A stretch of DNA of 64,000 bases from an uncultured Clostridia bacterium (GTDB lineage Bacteria > Bacillota > Clostridia > Christensenellales > Borkfalkiaceae): positions 18,287-82,286 of the forward strand of contig CANQFA010000006.1 of the NCBI GenBank assembly GCA_947597925.1, in the 5' to 3' direction. The first letter of the stretch is position 1; every line of letters starts with the position of its first letter. A model generated the notes under the pieces. That model made no database searches, was not told the DNA's origin, and was given only the letters and a program-made list of their open reading frames with translations. Of the stretch, positions 7,838 to 17,011 are shown piece by piece. The position numbers and the translations under genes were made by a program.

Positions 7838-9277
7838 ATGAAGCTCACCTATGGCGTCAAAGACAGACCGAAGTTTCCTCAGCTCCTCCTCTTTGCCCTG
7901 CAACAGCTGCTCGCGATCCTCGCGGCCACCATTGCGGTTCCCGCGGTCGTAGGGCACGGCATGTCGCAGTCGGCGGCACTCTTCGGTGCAGGGGTCGGTA
8001 CCATCGTCTACCTCCTCTTCACCAAGTTCAAGAGCCCCGTGTTCCTCGGAAGCTCCTTTGCCTTCCTCGGTTCCATGGCGGCTGCCTTCGCGGGCGGCGT
8101 ATCTGCCTCCCTCGGCTACTTTGGCCTCATCCTCGGCGCCCTCTTTGCGGGGCTCGTCTATGTGGTGATTGCCGTCGTCGTCAAGTTCGCGGGCACCAAG
8201 TGGATCGATAAGATCATGCCCGCCGTCGTCATCGGCCCCACGGTCGCCATCATCGGGCTCTCCCTCGCGGGGAATGCCATCGGCGACCTCATGAAGGGGA
8301 GCGTGCTCGACGAACTCCAGGTGGCTCCCGTCGCCTCGCCCTATGTCGCGATCATCTGCGGGCTCGTCACCCTCGGCGTCACCGTAGCCTGCTCTGTCTA
8401 CGGCAAGAAGATGCTCAAGATGATCCCCTTCATCATCGGCATCCTCGCGGGATACGCCGTCGCCGCCGTCTTCACAGGCATCGGCTGGGCGGCAAACTGT
8501 GATGAACTCAAGATCATCAACTTCGGGATCTTCGGCCAGCTCACCACCGCCGAGGCATGGTACCCGCACTTCTCCTTCCTCGAGATGTTCGGGGGCGAAT
8601 TTACCATCGCCGAGGGCACGGTAGGCGGCTATATCGGCACCATCGCGGTCGCCTATATCCCCGTCGCCTTCGTCGTCTTCGCCGAGCACCTCGCAGACCA
8701 CAAGAATATCTCCTCCATCATCGAGACCGACCTTCTGACCGATCCCGGCCTCTCGCGGACCCTCCTCGGCGACGGCATCGGCTCCATCGCGGGCGCCTTC
8801 TTCGGAGGATGCCCCAATACGACCTACGGTGAGTCGGTGGGCTGCGTCGCCATCTCGGGCAATGCCTCCGTCGCCACCATCTTCGTCACGGCGATCATGG
8901 CGATCCTCGCCTCCTTCCTCGCACCCTTCGTGCTCTTCCTCGCCTCCATCCCCAGCTGCGTGATGGGCGGCGTTTGCATCGCACTCTATGGATTTATCGC
9001 CGTCTCCGGTCTCAAGATGATCCAAAAGGTCGACCTCGAGGACAACCGCAATCTCTTCGTCGTCTCCGTCATCCTCATCGCGGGCGTGGGCGGCATGTCC
9101 ATCTCCTTCGGTCAGGTCACCATCACCGAGGTCGCCTGCGCGCTCATCCTCGGCATCCTCGTCAACCTGCTCGTCAATATCAGAAAGCCCGCGGCGCCCG
9201 CCGAGGCCGCGCCCGAAGATACGCCCGCTCCCGCCCTCGAAGAGGCCGCCGCAGCGGAAGAGCCCAAGGAGGAATGA
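7838..9277 (+). CDS. uraA: Uracil permease, NCS2 family
   Basis: Integral membrane transporter for uracil (or xanthine/uracil) of the nucleobase-cation-symport-2 family, with about 12-14 hydrophobic segments over 479 aa. Family sequences seen include VPAVVGHGMSQSAALFGAG near the N-terminus and the motif GGCPNTTYGESVGC in the region that forms the substrate site. The C-terminal 30 residues are an Ala/Glu/Pro-rich cytoplasmic tail. The stop codon lies two bases before the upp start, and pairing with upp supports uracil as substrate. RBS AAGGAAGG. Confidence 0.9.
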   Translation: MKLTYGVKDRPKFPQLLLFALQQLLAILAATIAVPAVVGHGMSQSAALFGAGVGTIVYLLFTKFKSPVFLGSSFAFLGSMAAAFAGGVSASLGYFGLILGALFAGLVYVVIAVVVKFAGTKWIDKIMPAVVIGPTVAIIGLSLAGNAIGDLMKGSVLDELQVAPVASPYVAIICGLVTLGVTVACSVYGKKMLKMIPFIIGILAGYAVAAVFTGIGWAANCDELKIINFGIFGQLTTAEAWYPHFSFLEMFGGEFTIAEGTVGGYIGTIAVAYIPVAFVVFAEHLADHKNISSIIETDLLTDPGLSRTLLGDGIGSIAGAFFGGCPNTTYGESVGCVAISGNASVATIFVTAIMAILASFLAPFVLFLASIPSCVMGGVCIALYGFIAVSGLKMIQKVDLEDNRNLFVVSVILIAGVGGMSISFGQVTITEVACALILGILVNLLVNIRKPAAPAEAAPEDTPAPALEEAAAAEEPKEE

Positions 9278-9279
9278 CA

Positions 9280-9915
9280 ATGCAGTATCCCAACATCTTT
9301 ATCTTCGACCATCCCCTTATCAAGCACAAGATCTCCATTCTGCGCGACAAGAAGACGGGCATGAAGGAGTTCCGCGAACTCATCGAGGAGATCACCACCA
9401 TCATGACCTACGAGGCCATGCGCGACGTGGAGCTCGTCCCCGTCGAGGTGGAGACTCCCCTCGAGAAGACGATGCAGTACCGCGTGCCCGAGGAGAGCGT
9501 CGCCATCGTGCCCATCCTCCGCGCGGGGCTGGGCATGGTCAACGGCGTGCATAAAGTCTTCCCCACGGCGCGGGTGGGACACATCGGCATGTACCGCGAC
9601 GAAGAAACCCTCCTGCCGCAGGAGTACTACTGCAAGCTGCCCGAGGGCATTGAGAATAAGACGGTCTTTGTCGTCGATCCCATGCTCGCGACGGGCGGTT
9701 CGGCAAGCGACGCCCTCACGGCGCTCAAGAAGAGGGGAGTAAAGCGCATCAAGATGATGTCCATCATCGCCGCGCCCGCAGGCATCGAGAAGCTCGCAAA
9801 GGAGCACCCCGATGTCCCCGTCTATGTCTCCACGCTCGATCGCTGCCTCAATGAAAACGGCTATATCCTGCCCGGGCTCGGCGACGCGGGCGACCGCCTC
9901 TTCGGCACAAAGTAA
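9280..9915 (+). CDS. upp: Uracil phosphoribosyltransferase
   Basis: Salvages uracil with PRPP to UMP. Motifs: PILRAGLGM near residue 78, VVDPMLATGGSA (PRPP loop) and the C-terminal uracil-binding PGLGDAGDRLFGTK. 211 aa from ATG 9280. An in-frame ATG at 9274 also exists, but AGGAGGA at 9267-9273 sits directly against it and is properly spaced only for 9280. Co-transcribed with the permease. Confidence 0.95.
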   Translation: MQYPNIFIFDHPLIKHKISILRDKKTGMKEFRELIEEITTIMTYEAMRDVELVPVEVETPLEKTMQYRVPEESVAIVPILRAGLGMVNGVHKVFPTARVGHIGMYRDEETLLPQEYYCKLPEGIENKTVFVVDPMLATGGSASDALTALKKRGVKRIKMMSIIAAPAGIEKLAKEHPDVPVYVSTLDRCLNENGYILPGLGDAGDRLFGTK

Positions 9916-9975
9916 AACGTTCGTATCGTAAGCAAGAAAAATACAGCACATTCCCCGACGCGGGAAAATTTTCGC

Positions 9976-12972
9976 ATGGGTGAGAGCATGAGAAACGCAA
10001 GGAAACAACTGAAAATCGTATTGCTGTCCGTTGCGGCCGTCCTCGTCATCGCCCTGGTCGTCGTCATCGGCGCGGGATATTTCGGCTTCATCGAGCAGCA
10101 ATCGAGCCACGACGCCGAGCGCCACCTGAAGGAAGTCTACCTGCAGGTCAACCGCTCCTTCCGCTCCTTCCTCGACCGCAACTGGGGACTCCTCGAGAGC
10201 TGTGATGACTATTTCACCCTCGCGGGGGGCGAGACGGAGAGCAAGGAGACGCTCGAGAAGCAGTTCATCGAGGACAAGAAGGAGTACTGGGGCTTCACCG
10301 ACTTCTATTTTCTGAAGCCCGACAAGACCTATTACTCGGTGAAGGACGGCCTCGGGGAGACGCCGCTCAAGAATGCGCCGCAGACCCTCATCGACGACAA
10401 GAAACCCGTCATGACGCAGGAGAAGATCGGCGGCAAGGACCTGACGATGTTCGCGATCGCGGCAGAGGGGGAGTACGACGGCTTCGCCTACAGTGCCATC
10501 GGCATCAGCTATACAAATACCGACGTCGCGAATGCACTCAATGCCAATGCCTTCGAAGATGAAAACGGAAAGGGCACGGCGGAGTGCTACATCATTCGTC
10601 CCGACGGCAGCGTGCTCTGCTCTACCGAGATGGGCGGCGGCGCCATGAAGAACTATCTCACCTACCTCGAGAACCTCGTCGACAAGAAGACCATTGACAA
10701 AATCAGAGAGGATCTCACGGACATGGTGAGCCCCGACACGGCGAATGAGGGCGATTACGGCTTTGCGATCAGCGGCGGAAAGGACGGCGAGACGCACTGC
10801 TTCATCTATATGCCCGTCGGCTACGAGGACTACTCTTTGCTCAGCGACGTCCCGCAGACCGCGGTGAGCCAGGGCTTCCTGCTCGCCCAGCGGGCGACGA
10901 TGCGCGTCTTCCTCATCATCTCCTCCATCATCGCCGTGGCCGTCATCGGCTTCTTCATCTACCGCATCTTCGTCCAGATGCGGCAGAGCAAGACGGAGCT
11001 TCAGTACCGCGAGCGCATGTTTGATGTGCTCTCGAGCAGCGTCAACGATATCTTCCTCATGCTCGACCCCGTGAAGGAAAAGGTGGACTATATCAGCCCC
11101 AACATCGAGCGGCTCATCGGCATCAAAGTAAAGACGGCGCGCGAAAATATCCGTGCCATGGCCGCCTGTGCCGTGGACCGCAACATCATCGTCCCCAACA
11201 GCGAGCTCAAGGAGATCCCTCTCGGTGAGAGCCGCAGCTGGGAGTGCCAATATATGCATCAGGCGACGGGGGAGCGCCGCTGGTATCTCGTGACCATCTA
11301 CCGCACGGAGATCGGCGGGGTGGAGAAGTACATCGTCGTCATGTCCGACCGCACCCTCGACAAGGAACTCAACCGCAGGCTGCAGGAGGCACTCGACGCG
11401 GCAAAGAGCGCAAACGAGGCCAAGAGCAACTTCCTCTCCAATATGTCCCACGATATCCGCACCCCGATGAACGCCATCGTGGGATTTTCCGCCCTCCTCG
11501 AGCGCAATGCGGCCGATGCCGAACTCGTGCGGGAATACACCCGCAAGATCATGGCGTCGAGCCATCACCTGCTCTCCCTCATCAACGACGTGCTCGACAT
11601 GAGCAAGATCGAGAGCGGAAAGACCTCCCTGCATGTGGAGCGGTTCAGCCTGCCCGACCTCCTCGAGGAGATCAATATCATCATCATGCCGCAGGCAAAG
11701 GCAAAGGGGCAGGAGTTCACCATAAAGACACAGGGCAATCCGCCCGAAGAGCTCATGGGGGACAGACTGCGCGTCAACCAGATCCTCATCAATCTCCTCT
11801 CCAATGCCGTCAAATACACCCCCGAGGGCGGGAAGATAGCCTTTACGGTGGGACAGCAGGATTCTTCCGACCAGTTCGTCACCCTCCGCTTCAAGGTGAA
11901 GGACAACGGCATCGGCATGAGCGAGGAGTTCGTGCAGGAGATCTTCCAGCCCTTCAGCCGCGAGAAAAACTCCGTTGTCAACAAGATCCAGGGGACGGGG
12001 CTCGGCATGGCGATCACAAAGAACCTCGTCGACCTCATGGGCGGGGTCATCAATGTGGAGAGCGCGCCGGGCATGGGGAGCACCTTTACGGTCGACCTCA
12101 CCTTTGCCCGCGCGGAAGATGACGCCGAAGACAAGTGGTTTACGAAGCGCATCACCCGCATGCTCGTCGCCGACGACGAAGAGGAGATCTGCCTCAATGT
12201 CCGCGAGATGATGCGGGGCACGGGTATCGACGTGAGCTATGTCACCGACGGCGCAGCCGCCGTAGACGCCGCCGCAAAGGCCCACGCGCACAACTCGGAC
12301 TTCCACGTCATCCTCCTCGACTGGAAGATGCCGGGGCTCGACGGCGTGGAGACGGCGCGCAGGATCCGCGAACGGGTGGGGAAGGAAGTGCCCATCCTCG
12401 TGCTCACCTCCTATGACTGGAGCGAAATCGAGGAAGAGGCGCGCGCCGCGGGCATCGACGCCTTCATGCCCAAGCCCTTCTTCTCCTCCACCTTCTTCCA
12501 AACCATCAAGCCCCTCTTCTGCGGGCCCTCCGAAGAGGAGAAGGCCCCGCCCGCCGAGGGCAGCATGGAGGGCAAGCTCTTCCTCGTCGCCGAGGACAAT
12601 GAACTCAACTCGGAGATCCTCACCGAGATGCTCGCCATAGAGGGCGCGAAGTGCGAAGTGGCGCCCAACGGAAAGGCCGCTCTCGAGCTCTTCGAGCGCT
12701 CGGAGTCGGGATATTACGACATGATCCTCATGGATGTGCAGATGCCCGTCATGAACGGATACGAGGCGACGCGCGCCATCCGTGCCTCTGCCCATCCCGA
12801 TGCGCAGACCATCCCCATCGTCGCCATGACGGCGAATACCTTTGCCGAAGATGTCAAGAGCGCGCTCGATGCGGGCATGAATGCCCACCTCGCAAAACCC
12901 ATCGACATGGACGCTGTGCGAAAGACCGTCGCACAGTTCCTCGACAAGACCGAAAAAGGAGAAGACCTGTGA
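9976..12972 (+). CDS. Hybrid sensor histidine kinase with two receiver domains
   Basis: Membrane sensor kinase of 998 aa. Order: TM segment about 13-37; extracytoplasmic sensing domain about 40-305; second TM about 307-330; PAS-like domain about 345-465; HisKA with phospho-acceptor H492 in NMSHDIRTPMNAIVG; HATPase_c about 600-715 (VKDNGIGM, GTGLGM); receiver 1 with phospho-acceptor D782 in LLDWKMPG; receiver 2 with D920 in LMDVQMPVMNG. No Hpt domain is fused and no separate response regulator is adjacent, so the output is not visible here. A second in-frame ATG at 9988 is an alternative start. Its stop overlaps the start of the solute-binding protein gene, which suggests that protein delivers the ligand. 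Confidence 0.9.
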   Translation: MGESMRNARKQLKIVLLSVAAVLVIALVVVIGAGYFGFIEQQSSHDAERHLKEVYLQVNRSFRSFLDRNWGLLESCDDYFTLAGGETESKETLEKQFIEDKKEYWGFTDFYFLKPDKTYYSVKDGLGETPLKNAPQTLIDDKKPVMTQEKIGGKDLTMFAIAAEGEYDGFAYSAIGISYTNTDVANALNANAFEDENGKGTAECYIIRPDGSVLCSTEMGGGAMKNYLTYLENLVDKKTIDKIREDLTDMVSPDTANEGDYGFAISGGKDGETHCFIYMPVGYEDYSLLSDVPQTAVSQGFLLAQRATMRVFLIISSIIAVAVIGFFIYRIFVQMRQSKTELQYRERMFDVLSSSVNDIFLMLDPVKEKVDYISPNIERLIGIKVKTARENIRAMAACAVDRNIIVPNSELKEIPLGESRSWECQYMHQATGERRWYLVTIYRTEIGGVEKYIVVMSDRTLDKELNRRLQEALDAAKSANEAKSNFLSNMSHDIRTPMNAIVGFSALLERNAADAELVREYTRKIMASSHHLLSLINDVLDMSKIESGKTSLHVERFSLPDLLEEINIIIMPQAKAKGQEFTIKTQGNPPEELMGDRLRVNQILINLLSNAVKYTPEGGKIAFTVGQQDSSDQFVTLRFKVKDNGIGMSEEFVQEIFQPFSREKNSVVNKIQGTGLGMAITKNLVDLMGGVINVESAPGMGSTFTVDLTFARAEDDAEDKWFTKRITRMLVADDEEEICLNVREMMRGTGIDVSYVTDGAAAVDAAAKAHAHNSDFHVILLDWKMPGLDGVETARRIRERVGKEVPILVLTSYDWSEIEEEARAAGIDAFMPKPFFSSTFFQTIKPLFCGPSEEEKAPPAEGSMEGKLFLVAEDNELNSEILTEMLAIEGAKCEVAPNGKAALELFERSESGYYDMILMDVQMPVMNGYEATRAIRASAHPDAQTIPIVAMTANTFAEDVKSALDAGMNAHLAKPIDMDAVRKTVAQFLDKTEKGEDL

Positions 12973-14231
12973 AAAAACTCTGTCTGCCCCTCGCTGCGAC
13001 CCTCGTAGCCCTCTCCCTCTGTGCGGGATGCGTCGTTCAGGACGACCCCGCCGCGCTGAAGGTCATGGGAAAGAAGACCGACCTCGAAAAGCCCTACATG
13101 ACCGAGATCTTCGACCACTACAGAGAGACGACAGGCAATGCCTTGGAACTCATTGAGGTGGAAGATGCTTCCTTTGAGACGGAGGCGCTCAGGAGGATGG
13201 GCACGGACAAGGCGCCCGATATCCTCCTCCATTTCCACAATGCCGACCTCATGCGCTTCGACGTGGAGGAGAACTTCGTCTTCCTCAACGACGAGGAGTG
13301 GGTGAGCGACCTCACCGAGAGCGCGCGGGCGTATTGCACCGATGCGGACGGAAACCTCCTCGGGCTTCCCTTCTGGGAGAGCTCCGTCTCGGGATGCTAC
13401 TATAATAAGACCCTGCTCGAGGAGAAGGGTCTGGGCGCCGTGGCGACGCAGGAAGATTTCGACGGCCTGTGCGACACCCTCTTAAAGCTTGGTGTCACGC
13501 CCATCCTGTGGGCGGGGGACGGCTGCTCGTGGATGCCGCAGTTCGGGCTCGACCCCATCTTTGCCGATGACGCCGACCTCCTCGAGAGTCTCAACCGAAA
13601 TGAAGTGGGCTATGCGGACATCCCCGCCGTCGCGGACATGGTGGGGTGGATCTCCTCCGCCGCGCAGAAGGGATGGTTCGGCACCGACTATCGCAAGACG
13701 GGGTGGGACGGCATCTCTCCCGCGCTCGCCTCGGGCAGTGCCGCCATGACCTTCATCTGGGACACCTGGTTCTATACCGACTTCACGGCGGGGAAATATA
13801 CCATGGACGACTTCGAACTCATGCCCATCTTCATGAATACGGCAAAAGAGGGGACCTATGAGGGCGGCAATCTCAACATGATGATGGTGAATGCGCACAG
13901 CGAGAGAAGGGAGGAGGCGCTCGAATTCCTCCGCTTCTGCGCGACGCCCGAAAACTACAATGTTGCCTTTCGCGATATCTCTACCGTGAGCGTCTTCCAA
14001 GGGCAGACGACGAATATCCAGTCGCAGATGGTGACCGATGCCATGGAGTCCATCAGGCGGCTCGAGCGGGTCTCCACCGCGAGCACGAAGATCCTCGGCT
14101 ACAGCGCCGAAGACACGGTAGACGCCTTAAGCAGGCTCATGCAGGGCCGCCTCGGCACAAAGGAATGCGTGGAGGAGCTCGACAGGGCGCGTCGCGAAAG
14201 GGCCAAAAACGCGGGAGCCGAGGGATTCTGA
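12969..14231 (+). CDS. Extracellular solute-binding lipoprotein (family 1, sugar type)
   Basis: Secreted, lipid-anchored ligand-binding protein. The N-terminus has Lys-Lys, a hydrophobic core and a lipobox ending at C21 (LSLCAGC). The body resembles ABC sugar-binding proteins (for example PILWAGDG, AAMTFIWDTW). Start GTG 12969 overlaps the kinase stop (GTGA) and has GGAG about 9 bases upstream; 420 aa. No ABC permease or ATPase gene is nearby, so it may act as a sensory accessory to the preceding kinase or work with a transporter encoded elsewhere. Ligand unknown. Confidence 0.87.
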   Translation: MKKLCLPLAATLVALSLCAGCVVQDDPAALKVMGKKTDLEKPYMTEIFDHYRETTGNALELIEVEDASFETEALRRMGTDKAPDILLHFHNADLMRFDVEENFVFLNDEEWVSDLTESARAYCTDADGNLLGLPFWESSVSGCYYNKTLLEEKGLGAVATQEDFDGLCDTLLKLGVTPILWAGDGCSWMPQFGLDPIFADDADLLESLNRNEVGYADIPAVADMVGWISSAAQKGWFGTDYRKTGWDGISPALASGSAAMTFIWDTWFYTDFTAGKYTMDDFELMPIFMNTAKEGTYEGGNLNMMMVNAHSERREEALEFLRFCATPENYNVAFRDISTVSVFQGQTTNIQSQMVTDAMESIRRLERVSTASTKILGYSAEDTVDALSRLMQGRLGTKECVEELDRARRERAKNAGAEGF

Positions 14232-14255
14232 TCCCATCATAAAAATAAAAAAATA

Positions 14256-14281
14256 CGGGACCGTACGGTCCCGATTTTTTA
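14256..14281. terminator. Bidirectional terminator
   Basis: Perfect palindrome CGGGACCGTACGGTCCCG at 14256-14273 flanked by A-rich sequence on the left and seven T's (with one A) on the right; it lies between convergent genes. Confidence 0.85.
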
Positions 14282-15511
14282 TTCGAGGAGCACGGAAGCT
14301 CCGTCTTCTCCGATCGTGATGTTGCTTCCGAAAAATGCCCTGAGACCTCGTTCCAAAGCGTCGAAGTCGGACATGGCTGCCGTCTCCGCTGCCGAATGCA
14401 TGGCGAGCTGGGCGAGTCCGATATCCACGGAGGGGATGCCCGCCTGCGTGAGCGAGATGGCGCCGAGGGTGGAGCCGCTCCGCGCATCCGAGCGGTTACA
14501 GAAGGACTGCACGGGGACATTTGCCCGCGCAAAGACGGCCCTGATGACGGCGGCGGTGAGCCCCGTGGTGGTGTAGGCGCCTCCCGCGTGCCCCTTTATC
14601 ACGATGCCCTTGCCGAGCACGGGACGGTTTGTGGGGTCGCACGTCTCGGGATGGTTGGGGTGCAGCGAATGGGCATTGTCGAGGGAGACGGCAAAGGACT
14701 TCGCACAGGCCACTTGCCGCGCCTCCTCGCCGCCCGCAAGACGGGTGAGGACACAGCGCAGAAAATCGCTCCCCGCCCCGTCGTAGGTGCGGCTCCCGAT
14801 CTCCTCGGCGGCGAGACAGGCGGCGATGGGCGTCCCCGCAGTGCCCTCTTCCTCGAGGAGGGCCTTGACGGAATAGTAGACGCTCGAGAGGTTGTCGATG
14901 CGCGGCGCACAGAGGAGCTCTCCCTCCGATCCCGCCGCAAAGGGCGCCTCGTCGGGCACCGCAAAGAGGTCATAGGCGGCGGCATCTCCCACGATGTCCG
15001 AGAAGACCTTTTTCCCGAGGGAGAGGAGGGGCAGCTCGGTCTGGAGATTGGGCGCGAACCTGTCATTTGCCTCGCGGTTCTGGTGGATGGCGAGGGAGGG
15101 GAGCACGATGCGGAAGGGGCTCACATAGTTCTCCGCCTGCAGCACGCCCTCCCTCTCGCGGATGATGCGCCCCGCGATCCTCAGCGGCCTGTCGAAGAAG
15201 GAGTACCACAGGCCGCCGCCGTAGGGCTCGGTATTGAGGCGGGTAAAGTTTTCGTCGGAGAGGAGGGGATTTTCCTTGAGCTTGAGCGCGGGCGAATCGG
15301 TGTGAGAGGCGACGATGCGGAAGGGCGCGCCGCGGAAGCGGAAGGCGATGACAGCGCCGCCGCGGCGGACATAGTAGCGCCCGCCCTCCCTGAGCTTCCA
15401 TACTTCGCCCTCGGAGAGGGGAGTAAAGCCGCCCTCTCTCACCATCGTCGCGACATTTTCCGCCGCATGAAAGGCGGTATAGGAGGACTGCAAAAAGGTG
15501 CAGATATCCAT
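14279..15511 (-). CDS. M18 family aminopeptidase
   Basis: Zinc-dependent aspartyl/leucyl-type aminopeptidase of family M18, cytoplasmic, removing N-terminal residues from peptides. Metal and catalytic motifs: ASHTDSPALKLK (first His-Asp), EEIGSRTYDGAGSDFL (Glu ligands), DNAHSLHPNHPE, and a C-terminal AMHSAAET segment. 410 aa, normal for prokaryotic members. ATG 15511 is preceded by GGAGA. Has its own promoter divergent from the GH13 gene. Confidence 0.93.
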   Translation of the reverse strand: MDICTFLQSSYTAFHAAENVATMVREGGFTPLSEGEVWKLREGGRYYVRRGGAVIAFRFRGAPFRIVASHTDSPALKLKENPLLSDENFTRLNTEPYGGGLWYSFFDRPLRIAGRIIREREGVLQAENYVSPFRIVLPSLAIHQNREANDRFAPNLQTELPLLSLGKKVFSDIVGDAAAYDLFAVPDEAPFAAGSEGELLCAPRIDNLSSVYYSVKALLEEEGTAGTPIAACLAAEEIGSRTYDGAGSDFLRCVLTRLAGGEEARQVACAKSFAVSLDNAHSLHPNHPETCDPTNRPVLGKGIVIKGHAGGAYTTTGLTAAVIRAVFARANVPVQSFCNRSDARSGSTLGAISLTQAGIPSVDIGLAQLAMHSAAETAAMSDFDALERGLRAFFGSNITIGEDGASVLLE

Positions 15512-15537
15512 GGGATGTCTCCTTGCGTTTTCTTCTT

Positions 15538-15566
15538 ATTATACACGCTCGCGCACAAAAAAGCAA
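15538..15566 (-). promoter_or_regulatory. Promoter of the M18 aminopeptidase gene
   Basis: On the minus strand TTGCTT (15561-15566) and TATAAT (15538-15543) are spaced by 17 bases. Confidence 0.75.
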
Positions 15567-15612
15567 TCCCTTCGCCGAGAAAATTTCCCGCCCGCGAAGC
15601 CCGCCCGAGGTC

Positions 15613-15641
15613 TTGCAATTTTCGCCGCAGTGTGGTATAAT
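15613..15641 (+). promoter_or_regulatory. Promoter of the GH13 gene
   Basis: TTGCAA at 15613-15618 and TATAAT at 15636-15641, spacer 17; back-to-back with the aminopeptidase promoter. Confidence 0.82.
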
Positions 15642-15678
15642 CATAGAATGCCGCAGCGAGCGGCAGACGGAGAAGACT

Positions 15679-16992
15679 ATGTGGTTTGACGAGAGCGTAT
15701 TTTATCAGATCTATCCCCTCGGATATTGCGGTGCGGAGCGGGAGAACGACTTCGGCGAGGTGCGCCACCGCCTGCATAAGATCGAGGAGCAGATCCCGCA
15801 CATGCGGGAGCTCGGCATAAATGCCGTCCTCTTCAACCCCCTCTTCGAGTCCGAGCGGCACGGCTATGACACCGTGGACTTTTTCCATGTGGACAGGAGG
15901 CTGGGGACCAACGAGGAGCTCAAAGCGCTCATAGAGAAGCTCCATGCGGCGGGCATCCGCGTTGTCCTCGACGGCGTCTTTAACCACGTGGGGAGGAAAT
16001 TTCCCCCCTTCGAGGCCGTCCTCCGCGAGCGCGAGGGCACGGATTACCACTTCTGGTTTCAGGTGGATTTCGGCGGCAATTCCCGCTATAACGACGGGCT
16101 CTCCTATGCCGACTGGGAGGGTCACCCCGAGCTCGTGAAGCTCCGCCTCGAGAACTGCGACCTGCAGAACTATCTCATGGATGCGGTGCGCTTCTGGATC
16201 CGCGAGTTCGGGATAGACGGCCTCCGCCTCGACGTGAGCTATCTCCTGCCCCCTTGGTTTATGGAGCTCCTCCGCCGTACGGTCAATGCCGAGAAGGGGG
16301 ACTTCTTCCTGATGGGAGAGGTCATCCACCTGCAGAATTTCGGGCAAAATCTCTCGCCCGCCCGCCTCGACAGCGCCACCAACTACGAGTGCTTCCGCGG
16401 CATGACATCGGCCTTTAACAGCCGCAATCTCTTCGAGATCGAGCACTCGCTCACGCGCCTCTTTGCCGACCTTCCTTGGGCGCTCTTCCCGCACAAGAAC
16501 CTCTTCTCCTTCGCCGACAATCACGACGTGGAGCGCGCCGCGACGGCGGTGAAGGAGGGGCGCAACCTCAAAAATCTCTACACCCTCCTCTTTACCATGC
16601 CGGGCATCCCCTGCGTCTACTACGGGTCGGAATACGGCGTGCGCGGAGACAAGTCAAATTTCGACTATAACCTGCGTCCGTGCATCGATGATCTCGGACA
16701 TGGTATGGACCTTTCGCTCTATGAGCACATCAGAAAACTTGTAAAGATCCGAAAGGAGAGCGCCGCGCTCGCCTATGGGAGCTACCGAAAGGCGACCCTT
16801 GCGAATACCGACTGCTCCTTTGTCCGCGAGCGGGAGGGCGAGAAGCTCCTCGTCGCCATCAACATCGCCGAGGAGGGCAAGACGCTTCGCATCGAGGACG
16901 GGGAGGGAGTGGACCTCCTCACGGGCGAAGTGAAGCCGCTCTCCGCGCTCTTCCTTCCGCCCTTCTCCTCCGCGGTCCTCCGTAAAAAATAA
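15679..16992 (+). CDS. GH13 alpha-amylase family glycosidase (cyclomaltodextrinase/neopullulanase-like)
   Basis: Cytoplasmic alpha-glucan hydrolase; no signal peptide. GH13 signature regions: DGVFNHVG (region I), nucleophile D185 in GLRLDVSYL (region II), acid/base E214 in MGEVIHL (region III) and H282-D283 in ADNHDVER (region IV). The order and compact N-terminus (WFDESVFYQIYPLGY) fit the maltodextrin-degrading branch. 437 aa from ATG 15679; the frame is open upstream, but that part overlaps the promoter. It ends against a convergent HAD phosphatase gene that may be a beta-phosphoglucomutase, a sensible partner in maltose use. Exact substrate uncertain. Confidence 0.88.
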   Translation: MWFDESVFYQIYPLGYCGAERENDFGEVRHRLHKIEEQIPHMRELGINAVLFNPLFESERHGYDTVDFFHVDRRLGTNEELKALIEKLHAAGIRVVLDGVFNHVGRKFPPFEAVLREREGTDYHFWFQVDFGGNSRYNDGLSYADWEGHPELVKLRLENCDLQNYLMDAVRFWIREFGIDGLRLDVSYLLPPWFMELLRRTVNAEKGDFFLMGEVIHLQNFGQNLSPARLDSATNYECFRGMTSAFNSRNLFEIEHSLTRLFADLPWALFPHKNLFSFADNHDVERAATAVKEGRNLKNLYTLLFTMPGIPCVYYGSEYGVRGDKSNFDYNLRPCIDDLGHGMDLSLYEHIRKLVKIRKESAALAYGSYRKATLANTDCSFVREREGEKLLVAINIAEEGKTLRIEDGEGVDLLTGEVKPLSALFLPPFSSAVLRKK

Positions 16993-16993
16993 G

Positions 16994-17011
16994 GACCCCG
17001 AAAGCGGGGTC
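16994..17011. terminator. Hairpin at the GH13/HAD convergent junction
   Basis: GACCCCG/CGGGGTC, 7 pairs with AAAG loop, preceded by a run of A's. It lacks a good T-run on the plus strand, so terminator activity is tentative. Confidence 0.45.

Noticed and set aside
9112..12888. A 1258-codon open frame on the minus strand
   Set aside because: It lies wholly opposite upp and the hybrid kinase, encodes a His/Asp/Glu/Val-rich sequence with no domain, and arises from the G+C-rich third codon positions of the real genes.
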